IMG/VR virus record: IMGVR_UViG_3300005613_004097
Location: 44,515 to 108,514 of that record
DNA from: a virus
Strand: one strand, 5' to 3'
Length of the DNA: 64,000 nucleotides
Part shown: in pieces, positions 36,901 to 44,376 of the stretch
Position numbering within the stretch: the stretch's first letter is position 1
Layout of the letters: each line of letters opens with the position of its first letter
Made by a program: the position numbers and the translations under genes
Notes under the pieces: model-generated
Databases searched by the model: none
What the model was told of the DNA's origin: nothing
What the model saw: the letters and a program-made list of their open reading frames with translations, nothing else

Positions 36901-39227
36901 TGAGTGAATATGATGAGCCAACAAACAATGAACTTTGGCAGCCAAGTAACTGGACACCTTCGATCGGTGCTACTATTTCATTGCCAAATACAATATCATA
37001 CCAGACAGGCGCTGCTTTGACCAAATTCGGAAATGGTTCATTCAGATCTGGTATTTGGGAAAATGGAGTTTGGAATGAAGGATGGCGCGATGATCAGACG
37101 GTTTTATATGCAGATGACCTTTTTGTTTTCCCTGGTGGTAAGAATCATGCATTCAGAACTGAACGGTCTGTTTGGACAATAAAATTGAATATATTGCGTG
37201 GTGGTGAAAGTCCAGCTTCAATAGAAGATACACTTTATCCATACCAAGTTGGTGATAGGGTTTCGGTTGGTAATGTGGTTGCAATAGATGTCAATGATAG
37301 GAGAAGATTGATCAGAAATTATATGACCATAACAGCGATAAATATCAATAACATCAATAATACGGCTGATATGACATTGACTTTCGAAACAACATTCCCT
37401 ATAAGAAGAATTGAAAAAGATTCAGAAGAACACATAATTCATATTTCAAAGAATGTTTGGTTGAATGGTGTTTTCTTGAATGGTAAATTCTTGAATGGTG
37501 TTTGGTCAAATGGTCTGTTCCAAGGATTCCCTTATGTCACTGAGATGGAGGATTCTCAATGGATAGATGGTCAGTTCAAAGGTGGGGCTTTCCGTGGATT
37601 CACTGCAAGCTATGTTAATTCACAATCTGATAATATTGAATATCATACTGGTGTGATACAGAAATTCGTGTTCTCAGATGAGAATGTTTCATATCAGCCT
37701 AAAAAATTCAAATTCAATTCATGGATCGATGTGAATTACTTTGAAGACTCTGGTGTGAATATCAATAAGATAAATGAAACATATGCTCAGACACCATTGA
37801 ATTTCACTACTGATTTCATTGAGAATAACTTCTATGGATATCCAACCAAAGATGTACTCGAATCAGTATCAAGTATAAGAAATGGATTTGATCTGAACTC
37901 AAGAACATACAAACTTGGTTGGAAGTTCAAGGAATATCAAGATTGGATACCGTATAGAGAAGACCAAGACCAATTCACAGAGATAAATGATCTGAGATAT
38001 TTCAATAATCCACCAGAATTCCCAGTTCAAGGTCTTACTGATATTAGCTCATATTCTCCAACTTTAGGAGTGGAACCAATCAACAATCAGACATTTAACT
38101 TTCCAAATGGTGTTGTGATAGATTCATATGGTATTGGTAATCTTACAGATAATGGTTGGATATTCAAATATGGTTCAAACTTTTTAACACAATCAGGTAG
38201 CACATCACTATATGGTCAAGGATTCAGTGATGTTGGACTTGGACTTTGGGTGATATTTTATGCACTGACAGGAGGTGTGTTGGATTTCACACAACTTGAC
38301 TTTTTAGTTAATGGCAACTATTTGAATCCGGTCGGTAACCGTATCAGATCAAATTATTTCCCAATTGCACCTCCAACATTGGAAATGGAAAGAAAATTGA
38401 TAATCGGTGGTGGAAAAGCCGAGGTTGGTAGTGGAACTGATGATAAAACGAATTTCACACTTGATTACATAGACAATTCAAATGTAGAGATGGATCGTCT
38501 GAGATACTCTTTCGTTGAAATAACAGGACAACACTACACATTCACACAATCAAGTGTGATATCAAATCCAATTGTATTCTATAATAATTATCCGGCCACA
38601 TACTCAGCGGTTGTTAGTAGTATAAACTTCAATGGGTCTCAGATATCTGTTCCTGTGAATCAGATAAGAAGTGAGACTTTCAACAAACAAAGAGAATACT
38701 TCTTCAATAAGAAAGGACTTGAAATGACAATATTCTCAGGATCGAATCCATCGACAGATGGTAGATATCAATTAGGATTTGATTCAATAAGAGTTGTTGA
38801 GACAGATATGATACCATTCTTCCTTTTTGCAACAGATTGTATCCAAAGAGTAAATTTCACAACTTGGGGAGAAGCTGATATAAATTGGGAGGTTGCTGAG
38901 CTTGATCCACCCGGTGATATTGAATTCTTACCATCATCAGGAATTCCGACTTGGGATAATTTCTATCTGTTCCAATCCAGCACTGCAGATTGTATATCAT
39001 ATGTGAATCAGGATGTTCAGGTTCCTTATATAGGAAAGGCGCCTGATATAGATTTTTCAAATCAGAATTTTGATTATGTGAGTTCTGCAAACATACAGAC
39101 AGTAGAGATACAATCAACTCAATTGTCAGGAACATCGCCGATAGAGATCATAAGTGAATTCTCACAGATCCAGACACCACAGGTCATTGATGATGTTATA
39201 TCAATAAGTTACGCAAGAAGAGTTTAA
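30984..39227 (+). CDS. Giant tail fibre with F-type pentapeptide-like beta-helix
   Basis: 2747 residues. Several blocks consist of five-residue repeats with a central Phe or Trp and Gly or Ser two before it, for example GTFENGDFEKSNFETGTF near residue 970 and VWLNGVFLNGKFLNG near residue 2160. This is the spacing of pentapeptide-repeat right-handed beta-helices, here in a Phe/Trp form. Between blocks lie beta-sandwich-like domains, including two possible carbohydrate-binding ones around residues 1490-1620 and 1710-1980. It probably forms a long fibre or spike shaft. Start: GTG 30984 fits promoter spacing; ATG 30987 is the alternative. Confidence 0.78.
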   Translation: MMKLPNRLAINTIYKGLNGLNDDQFNILNDSISASPQNVVKLDTKKILKESTDRTFSVRLMKWVEPYNIGGIEYSLFYTEVDHNLKVGDRVFIIGGYYDSDDILENSTDPYFAGVDGYRVLYVDRTKIVLDIEYVGIDPTNEEPIDNFIKVYVASTQYEFDYFLQALSMRDDNGNIESKFLQGYNNFLYLNGQFTINNPGDYNGLLSFLLEDLSTPNTAGNGFFIRNNSELEEITSDVLSNTNITAYLNTGYNDPLSGFFNILKIRVMNGRFFAGSTEWKRDFIYYYNATHQKWMVDRSYTPTILTKSNFRGGLFHSGEFNQGLYGHYDERLDYDGTDIKWTLGTTLNVNWKAGTLGSDHYFKDSNFTVFDRTGLPQIRANAENNGGAGYNYVFDTDFEGGDVINGNIFNLSTFYGTMSSESALDNYYTGTQTTYSVTLSGGVYYNSDILFADISNVTLISSYVVNSIIRNSKAVNSEIVATAFLNSLYLGDNVIKIQAYEESNILWYDVDTPLTPGVNYKMYKFYVTESSFLRLRELQYFYFKDIIVNLPNTDLLNFFDDKFQIGHWTQTFDTIGQKQGRQVLVQLSTKEENRNSPGQITTETDLQPNFDNTLPSIDVFIAGGEDFNFASASTYPRPFIAETVDITNAYILEGDFVSGLFKDSIWVSGNYINYNKDYHFEQDSGLYQGQSSFGPHEIDTTSNLLKIKTPLAFRPNIIGTQSYESNIVYINSVYYDSTLNTSDPGQNLVRMPDTFRILSANDISPTQRDFVLQDVSTQSTLSGFNSVTNGGNYFTSRQARNRYNYIHPVKFENSQIRSGLFRGAYFENCTFTNFDFDVLDKDLEKVIEKRNFLVSDVILDDNSNSINSGIFQYSHFLAGSDQWNSAIFHKGIWSESTFTYSFSPSFSTIFTREPSKFKNGVFRESEWQDGIFENGIFYKNRSNQAGTSQVLSGTTPVYYADTLDTKWSWQQGTFENGDFEKSNFETGTFEDGNFFNSDFLTGEATGGNFGKKNIPFDRSRVWTGTFSNVNVINAEFRTEYPEGTYQTSSIVWNSGIFNSGIFGVQMNGLSPQYVPATFQLSNTWYDGTFNGGDFTDVAEWKSGIFNGGRFRSFYWYEGQTPYELSLATGGSFSWQSGKFNNGEFGRADRATNSTWFSGEFNGGKFNGRYWRDGVFTRGNFEGHAASFSTDIDNYNDFIASYTTEYYGYWQTGWVSEVKDKFLKDQKIWTEVVRESTKKRKRKTVEFKDMLWYSGTFSHTDGDMINSVWLDGSHQKGLFYESVFNPYINLALPIFIDSQPSQNWVITGSVSSGQNGSILVQNISTLDLIDVLQPGVEYTFNIYVNENTTGSDVLLSDGTIFAPDLHQGFYQGNFISQFADFGFSTGPGTFSFSDLVLYPGTVSGFRTTDSCIWENGKAFSSDFYFSKWKQGKFSSYANSPQGNAWGLIFQDGISDYMNAYNVFWGKGIWKNGNWNGSPFNKRLSPICEDVLINGDFETDDSGTGNGGSNWQVTNDPDVQTFIQNGILETTFGAAGTSTIVQDSVLNSGTTYNVSITVQSNSNVSVNAGETGNWAIQSSVGQTGFITGTFTAGGSDFEILLETTITPVSWFDGTITGPNGTIPVPPSSALFNGYYDISPYDPDPSTGTSYGQYGCLTYNPPPGLVILDPQDFIWSIDNMTIPPSIVNNFDANSSQYCGVYQNVNQNFLQVGSYRVQYNGDVSGSQANIVILDVQVTICNTNDQLVYPGFSSDIINNIASYATQSEYQDWESIHMNHTFTLNVPLEILDDPELDNGFGSGGSVTASLPLNWIPSPNSTPYPTYNNFQNTWNVLSTIPTSSIFTNSTDFVTILNAVDGQFIFNDIGLYEIEIDYFVVVGQTINSGPVDVNIQIIAGDTQNNGIDQTITETVNLNQELVGSLVPINSYYGVSPQKTATFTYNSLQPFTDDRAKLRIRKQTTDPNTFLFITNISVKSSLSEYDEPTNNELWQPSNWTPSIGATISLPNTISYQTGAALTKFGNGSFRSGIWENGVWNEGWRDDQTVLYADDLFVFPGGKNHAFRTERSVWTIKLNILRGGESPASIEDTLYPYQVGDRVSVGNVVAIDVNDRRRLIRNYMTITAININNINNTADMTLTFETTFPIRRIEKDSEEHIIHISKNVWLNGVFLNGKFLNGVWSNGLFQGFPYVTEMEDSQWIDGQFKGGAFRGFTASYVNSQSDNIEYHTGVIQKFVFSDENVSYQPKKFKFNSWIDVNYFEDSGVNINKINETYAQTPLNFTTDFIENNFYGYPTKDVLESVSSIRNGFDLNSRTYKLGWKFKEYQDWIPYREDQDQFTEINDLRYFNNPPEFPVQGLTDISSYSPTLGVEPINNQTFNFPNGVVIDSYGIGNLTDNGWIFKYGSNFLTQSGSTSLYGQGFSDVGLGLWVIFYALTGGVLDFTQLDFLVNGNYLNPVGNRIRSNYFPIAPPTLEMERKLIIGGGKAEVGSGTDDKTNFTLDYIDNSNVEMDRLRYSFVEITGQHYTFTQSSVISNPIVFYNNYPATYSAVVSSINFNGSQISVPVNQIRSETFNKQREYFFNKKGLEMTIFSGSNPSTDGRYQLGFDSIRVVETDMIPFFLFATDCIQRVNFTTWGEADINWEVAELDPPGDIEFLPSSGIPTWDNFYLFQSSTADCISYVNQDVQVPYIGKAPDIDFSNQNFDYVSSANIQTVEIQSTQLSGTSPIEIISEFSQIQTPQVIDDVISISYARRV

Positions 39228-39233
39228 TATATA
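39224..39233 (+). promoter_or_regulatory. Phage-type promoter TTAATATATA
   Basis: It overlaps the stop of the giant fibre gene and lies exactly 4 nt before ATG 39238. Confidence 0.6.
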
Positions 39234-39237
39234 TCAT

Positions 39238-40635
39238 ATGGCACTTGACTTGACAAATGAATATATTGCACTGACCTTTCAAAGGCTCTTACAGATAGAT
39301 CCAAATGAGGCGGCAGCAGGGTTCAAACCTTTTTCTCTTTCAAATGCAATAAACTCTGATTCTGCTACTCTTATAAATGGTGTTGGTGAGAAGATAAATG
39401 GTGTTGTGATAGAGCAGTTTGATCAGGCAGGATTGTTTTTAAAGAATACAAGTGATGTATTTCAGATATATTCCGGTGAGGATTTTTATGGAAATCAAGG
39501 TATATCAATATCAAAATACGATCCGACACAACCAGTAACAACTGGTATATTCGTGAAAGATAATGGTGACCTTGTGGTAGGATTTCCATTTCCTCAATCT
39601 TTTTCATATTACTCACTTTATGTTGATAAGGGAATTCATATCATAAGCCAAAATGGAAAATCCATATTGAAAGGTAAAGGATTCACCTCATCAAATCCAT
39701 ATCAAGAATCATCAGAAATAAGATTTTATGCCAAGAATGTGAGAGATTTAAGTTACACATCAACATCTGGAAGTATTGGTCAAGGAATATCAGAGTTAGT
39801 TGCAACGCCTGGTGGTGTTGGGTTGTTATCTGGTCTGAGTTATCAAGATTATCCACTAAGGGTAGAAATAGTTATAGCGGATTTAGTTGCCGGAATGCAA
39901 ATAGATTTTTACTTTCAAATACGAACTTTACCCGATCTTACTAATGCTCTTGAGGTAGTAGATATATTTTATGAAGTTACACTTGCAGATGCACAGAATC
40001 CTGCTACTTTCAAAACAAATTTTGAAACTTTTTTTAACAACGAAGTGAGTAACGCTACAGCAGTAGTTGATATAAATTCAAATGAAATCATCGTTACTTT
40101 AAGTGGTAATAGAGTAATACCAGGACCACCAAGTCCCCCTTATCCACATATTTGGCAATTAATAAATCCTTCACCAACCGGCAATAATCAAAGTGGGGTT
40201 CAAGTAGTTGTTGATCTTGATAAGGATATCATGGACTCAGGAATATTCAAAAGGATTGATACTAATGGTAATGTAAAATGTTCTATGATATGGAGAAGAG
40301 TCGGTAATGTGATTCATGTGACTGGTTATAGACAGCCAATAAGTTATGCTACCGGTGATGTTGATGCAGTTGAGTTATTACCTGTTGTGCCACAAAGTCA
40401 TGTCGATGATGGAAGTGATGTTTATAATTCTTTGTTTGGTAATGGTGTTCTCAGAGATGGAGATGATGCAAGTAATCCAGTTCCTATAATATGTAAGGCA
40501 AACGATCAGAGTGGAACTATTGCAAGTCAAAATTGTGCTGTTCAATTTTTCGAATATGATGATCTATCTAATCCGATAAAGGATGTAGGTGAAGGTGACA
40601 TAAGATTTTCATTTTCTTATGATCTGAAAAATTAA
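39238..40635 (+). CDS. Distal tail fibre / receptor-binding candidate, paralogue 1
   Basis: 465 residues. The N-terminal 60 residues (TNEYIALTFQRLLQID, then LINGVGEKINGVVIEQFDQA) are shared with the next two proteins; the C-terminus ends IRFSFSYDLKN, similar to the others. It has an inserted central region the other two lack. The position after the giant fibre suggests a distal fibre or receptor-binding subunit. Confidence 0.68.
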   Translation: MALDLTNEYIALTFQRLLQIDPNEAAAGFKPFSLSNAINSDSATLINGVGEKINGVVIEQFDQAGLFLKNTSDVFQIYSGEDFYGNQGISISKYDPTQPVTTGIFVKDNGDLVVGFPFPQSFSYYSLYVDKGIHIISQNGKSILKGKGFTSSNPYQESSEIRFYAKNVRDLSYTSTSGSIGQGISELVATPGGVGLLSGLSYQDYPLRVEIVIADLVAGMQIDFYFQIRTLPDLTNALEVVDIFYEVTLADAQNPATFKTNFETFFNNEVSNATAVVDINSNEIIVTLSGNRVIPGPPSPPYPHIWQLINPSPTGNNQSGVQVVVDLDKDIMDSGIFKRIDTNGNVKCSMIWRRVGNVIHVTGYRQPISYATGDVDAVELLPVVPQSHVDDGSDVYNSLFGNGVLRDGDDASNPVPIICKANDQSGTIASQNCAVQFFEYDDLSNPIKDVGEGDIRFSFSYDLKN

Positions 40636-40641
40636 TATATA
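40632..40641 (+). promoter_or_regulatory. Phage-type promoter TTAATATATA
   Basis: It lies exactly 4 nt before ATG 40646. Confidence 0.6.
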
Positions 40642-40645
40642 ACAC

Positions 40646-41590
40646 ATGTCATCAAGCTTTTCAGGGAAATTTGTTCCTAATACATATGTGAATTTACTTC
40701 AAACAGGCCAGAATAACCAAGTGCAAGGTCAGATATCCTTCACTGATCCAAATGGTGATACACACACGGTGGTTGATGCATTCGGTAGAAAAGTTCAAGG
40801 TGTTGTAATAGACCAAGGTAATAATGCTGATGGTGGTCTATTGTTCAAACAATCAACAACAAATTTAAGGGGATTGAATGTTAAAAGTGAAATGGATATT
40901 ACAAATCAAGGACTTAGATTTTTGAAATACACATCAACTGAAAATACAAATTTGTTCTTGGATGAAAAGGGACTTGTTGTTGGACAAGATTATGATCCAA
41001 CAGGTACGTTTCCCAATTTTTCAAATACTTATGAATCTAACATAAAATTATATACAAAGAGAGGTGTATATCTAAGATTCTCAAATCAAGTTGGTAATCT
41101 GAAATCTGATCAGCATTTGGTGATATCAGCAGAGAATGATACTCAAATAAATGACACAGTTAATGTAATAAATTTGCGTGATGAGAATGTGATTTCATCA
41201 GGTGTTCAAATATACGAGAATAATGCGTTTGAAAAATATTTTGTTTGTATATGGTCAAGGTCTGGAAATGTCATAACTTGTGATGTTTGGATTAATCATG
41301 AAAAAACTATTGGTGGAAATCAGATATTACCTTTGCCTGTTTATCTAACAAGCCAAATAACAGACAATCAATTTGGTTCATTTGGATTTATCGGGCACGG
41401 TGTAAACTTCAGTGGAGGCCAAGGTAATAATGGTCAAATTCTTTCACAGGCAGTTGAATTTAAGTCCAGAGCAAATAACAGAGAATTCGAAGTAACAAAT
41501 ACTGGCCACACAAACAGTGGAGCACCGAATTTTAATAATGTTATTTTTCATGGTATAACAAGAGGTAGATTCTCATACAAATTAAATTAA
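40646..41590 (+). CDS. Distal tail fibre / receptor-binding candidate, paralogue 2
   Basis: 314 residues. It shares with its neighbours the pattern DAFGRKVQGVVIDQGNNADG and GLLFKQS, a C-terminal VIxxDVWINHE-type strand pair and the ending RFSYKLN. Gly- and Asn-rich and beta-rich. Probably a fibre tip variant. Confidence 0.66.
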   Translation: MSSSFSGKFVPNTYVNLLQTGQNNQVQGQISFTDPNGDTHTVVDAFGRKVQGVVIDQGNNADGGLLFKQSTTNLRGLNVKSEMDITNQGLRFLKYTSTENTNLFLDEKGLVVGQDYDPTGTFPNFSNTYESNIKLYTKRGVYLRFSNQVGNLKSDQHLVISAENDTQINDTVNVINLRDENVISSGVQIYENNAFEKYFVCIWSRSGNVITCDVWINHEKTIGGNQILPLPVYLTSQITDNQFGSFGFIGHGVNFSGGQGNNGQILSQAVEFKSRANNREFEVTNTGHTNSGAPNFNNVIFHGITRGRFSYKLN

Positions 41591-41594
41591 GAAA

Positions 41595-42518
41595 ATGGCA
41601 GATCTAACTGGAAATAACATATCACAAACATTCGAAAAGTTGATTCAGATCGATACATCTGTGCCGATCACTGGTGATTATATATTCAATTTGAATCAGG
41701 CTCGCACAACAGATGAATTTACTTTGTTGAACGGTGAAGGCGATCGACATCTTGGAATAGTAATAGACCAATCAGACAATGATGATGGAGGAATATTTAT
41801 TAAAAATAATGATACAATAGGAATTCAAAATCTTGGTAATGAATTAAAATTCACAAAGAATAATAATCAGATCGCCTTTTTAAGAAATACCGGAACACTA
41901 CATATAACAGATGATCAAAGTGTGCAAGATAATTCTGACTATTTTTTATACATAAAGGGTGGTATGTTATTGAATGGTGATTCTAAATTTATTGTCTCTG
42001 ATGGTTTCACAGAAACAAATATACAAAGATTGAGAATAGATGCAAGAAATCATTTTTTCACAGAGAACCAACCATATGAGTTTGAAGATCAAGATTCTGC
42101 CATGGTTGATAAAAGTCAGGATATATTCATATCTGGTAGGTATGTTGACGAGGGAATAGAAATAATTTGGCAAAGATCTGGTTCTGTTGTTACATGTAAC
42201 GGTAGAATAGACCATGATATTGCTCCGCAAAATGATAGCAATTCAGTTCCTTCAAATAATCCTTCATACAATATAGGATATCCATTACCTTGTCGATCAG
42301 ATCAAACTACTGAACAGTATTATGTGTCTGGTAGTCCAAACCTTGCGCCTGGACTCATTGGTAACGGAACTCATACAGATAAGGGTGAGATAATAGTGAT
42401 ACCTGAACCTCAAGGGGAGGAATTTCAACTGAGATGGTGGAATAGTAGTCAGGAACTTGAAGCTGATCTATTCAGTGGTATATCCTATTTCAGTTTTTCT
42501 TATCGATTTGTTTTTTGA
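41595..42518 (+). CDS. Distal tail fibre / receptor-binding candidate, paralogue 3
   Basis: 307 residues. N-terminus DLTGNNISQTFEKLIQID and LLNGEGDRHLGIVIDQSDND match paralogues 1 and 2; the end reads SYFSFSYRF. No own promoter box is seen, so it is likely cotranscribed with paralogue 2. The 3' end overlaps the convergent dnaJ gene by 29 nt. Confidence 0.66.
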   Translation: MADLTGNNISQTFEKLIQIDTSVPITGDYIFNLNQARTTDEFTLLNGEGDRHLGIVIDQSDNDDGGIFIKNNDTIGIQNLGNELKFTKNNNQIAFLRNTGTLHITDDQSVQDNSDYFLYIKGGMLLNGDSKFIVSDGFTETNIQRLRIDARNHFFTENQPYEFEDQDSAMVDKSQDIFISGRYVDEGIEIIWQRSGSVVTCNGRIDHDIAPQNDSNSVPSNNPSYNIGYPLPCRSDQTTEQYYVSGSPNLAPGLIGNGTHTDKGEIIVIPEPQGEEFQLRWWNSSQELEADLFSGISYFSFSYRFVF

Positions 42519-43215
42519 TGATAACCAACGAACCACTTCGTGTAGTATCATAATATGAAATATGACCCATTGATTTTATAACGGTTTCTTCACCTTCAAG
42601 TTTTATATCCTTCACACGTTGTTTTCCTAAGATTCTCCTTTCACCATCACATGTTTTACAAGGATTCAATCCAACCTTTCCTTTTCCCTTACAGAAACCA
42701 CATTCATTGCCTCTGAAATCTTTACCAGATCCATCGCAAAAATCACATCCTTCGTCACCATCAAAATATTTAACTTCACCTCGATCGTTCTTGATTGCGA
42801 TCCTTGTTGAGTTATCTTTACCGGTTCCTTGACATTTCTTACACATGACATATCTTGCAAATTCCAATGTTCCATCGAAATTGCCACCATCAACTTCAAT
42901 TATGATATCAAGAACCTCCTTTTCTTTGAACTTCTGATACTTTGATTTTTCAGAGACATGATCAAAATCAATGTCTATATTGAAGAATTCAATGAATTCG
43001 TTGTAATTTGCACCATACCTTGACTTTTTATCATACGCTTCTCTGTCATTTGTGAGTGTCTTATATGCCTGACAGATATCATCGAATACCTTTTCATCAC
43101 CTCCTTTATCAGGATGATGTTTCATGCTGAGTGCATAATATTGTTTCTTTATCTGTTTTGTATCGGCATCCTTTTCTATTTGAAGTATGCCATAGTAGTT
43201 CTTATTGAGATTCAT
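42490..43215 (-). CDS. dnaJ: DnaJ-like co-chaperone
   Basis: 241 residues from ATG 43215. An N-terminal J domain has HHPDKGGDEK (HPD motif) and is followed directly by a zinc-finger domain with four Cys pairs (CKKCQGTG, CDFCDGSG, CGFCKGKG, CKTCDGE), then a shortened C-terminal domain. It would recruit host DnaK to fold or remodel phage proteins. Last gene of the leftward operon starting at 46070; its start overlaps the upstream stop region. Confidence 0.88.
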   Translation of the reverse strand: MNLNKNYYGILQIEKDADTKQIKKQYYALSMKHHPDKGGDEKVFDDICQAYKTLTNDREAYDKKSRYGANYNEFIEFFNIDIDFDHVSEKSKYQKFKEKEVLDIIIEVDGGNFDGTLEFARYVMCKKCQGTGKDNSTRIAIKNDRGEVKYFDGDEGCDFCDGSGKDFRGNECGFCKGKGKVGLNPCKTCDGERRILGKQRVKDIKLEGEETVIKSMGHISYYDTTRSGSLVIIKKQIDKKN

Positions 43216-43597
43216 TTTCAAAATAGTTAATTATTGCCTCGATTGATTTCTGTCGTTGTATCTCAAAGTTTCCCATTTCTTCAAGTGTGAGTTCAAATCC
43301 TAATCGATCTTTCACAAAATGTACATCCAACCAATTGGGATCTGTCATAAGTGATATGAGACATTCAGAGAATGAAACAAGTTTATCATATCCATGATGT
43401 TTGTCAGCGCATCCACCATCTTCGAACATTTTTCGTTTTATCTCATCTCTCAGATCTCTTTCATCTGGGTTCATATCCTCGTAAAAGTTTGATGACCAAC
43501 TATCGAATATGAGAGCATCTGCTCTCAGATAGTCATCAATGTTATGAATATTGTCTATGATGTGTTGTTTTGTTATGAATCTTTTATGAAATCCCAT
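43202..43597 (-). CDS. Hypothetical protein
   Basis: 131 residues, helical, with a CADKHHG segment but no recognised domain. It overlaps bS21 at its start (14 nt) and dnaJ at its end (14 nt), so it belongs to a tightly coupled operon. Confidence 0.6.
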   Translation of the reverse strand: MGFHKRFITKQHIIDNIHNIDDYLRADALIFDSWSSNFYEDMNPDERDLRDEIKRKMFEDGGCADKHHGYDKLVSFSECLISLMTDPNWLDVHFVKDRLGFELTLEEMGNFEIQRQKSIEAIINYFENESQ

Positions 43598-43781
43598 CGT
43601 TTTTGAATTTTTTCTCTACATGAATTGCATGTCGCTTTTGATTTCTTTTCTTTATAGAAGGCTTTTCAAACTCTTTCCTTTTTCTGAGTTCTTTTTTCAT
43701 ACCTGTTCTATCAAATTTTCGTTTGAGTTCTTTCAAAGCTTTCTCGATACTTCCTGAACTTGTGACATCTATTATTATCAT
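43584..43781 (-). CDS. rpsU: Ribosomal protein bS21 homologue
   Basis: 65 residues, very basic. It follows bS21 closely: a short strand, then IEKALKELKRKFDRTGMKKE, then LRKRKEFEKPSIKKRN and a basic helix. bS21 sits next to the anti-Shine-Dalgarno end of 16S rRNA; phage copies are known and can replace the host protein on ribosomes. In Flavobacterium ribosomes bS21 helps hide the anti-SD, so a phage version could change message choice. Its ATG overlaps the upstream stop (ATGA). Confidence 0.85.
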   Translation of the reverse strand: MIIIDVTSSGSIEKALKELKRKFDRTGMKKELRKRKEFEKPSIKKRNQKRHAIHVEKKFKNDGIS

Positions 43782-44092
43782 AGTATTTTCTTTAATTTTA
43801 GTTTTCTCAATACCTTTTTTTTCTCAGCCGCATCCATCGTGCAGAATTTCTCGAAACTCATATCTATACCCATGATCTCAAATGCAAACTCAATATAATC
43901 TTTCATAAGTTCCATATCACTCGATACGGTCCATATTTGATTGTTCCAGTTCGGATTTGTTCCAGTGGTCGTTATAGTACTGGGATATCCCCATATGTTT
44001 GAACATCCATTCGGGTAATTTCCAAGGGTTGAACATGCTCCAAATTGATTGGTATGTGCTGCTTGTTTTGTTGATGTGCTTAAAAGTGACAT
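43778..44092 (-). CDS. Hypothetical protein
   Basis: 104 residues. The N-terminal half is rich in Thr, Asn, Gly and Trp; the C-terminal half is helical and basic. Overlaps neighbours at both ends. No family recognised. Confidence 0.55.
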   Translation of the reverse strand: MSLLSTSTKQAAHTNQFGACSTLGNYPNGCSNIWGYPSTITTTGTNPNWNNQIWTVSSDMELMKDYIEFAFEIMGIDMSFEKFCTMDAAEKKKVLRKLKLKKIL

Positions 44093-44376
44093 AATAGTTT
44101 CTTTAATTTTTCTGCTCTTTTGAATTTGAGTGTATCAAATTGAAATATTGGCATGCCATCTGCTCTGCTCTTACCTCTGTATCTCAATTTAAGTATATAT
44201 TTATCCAACGATATCATCTCCTGTTTTTTATGTTCTGTTTGGTTCCAACTAACACCATCGAAATCATGTGAAATATCGGGAATCACTCGATCGATTTTAT
44301 CTTTATCAAATCGGATATTATAATACTGGTTTTCGATCCAATCACCTTTTTCTTTATATATGAATGTAATTATCAT
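44080..44376 (-). CDS. Hypothetical protein
   Basis: 98 residues, mixed alpha/beta, no recognised motif. Its start overlaps the stop of the Rad50-like gene (ATGA). Confidence 0.55.
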   Translation of the reverse strand: MIITFIYKEKGDWIENQYYNIRFDKDKIDRVIPDISHDFDGVSWNQTEHKKQEMISLDKYILKLRYRGKSRADGMPIFQFDTLKFKRAEKLKKLLCHF

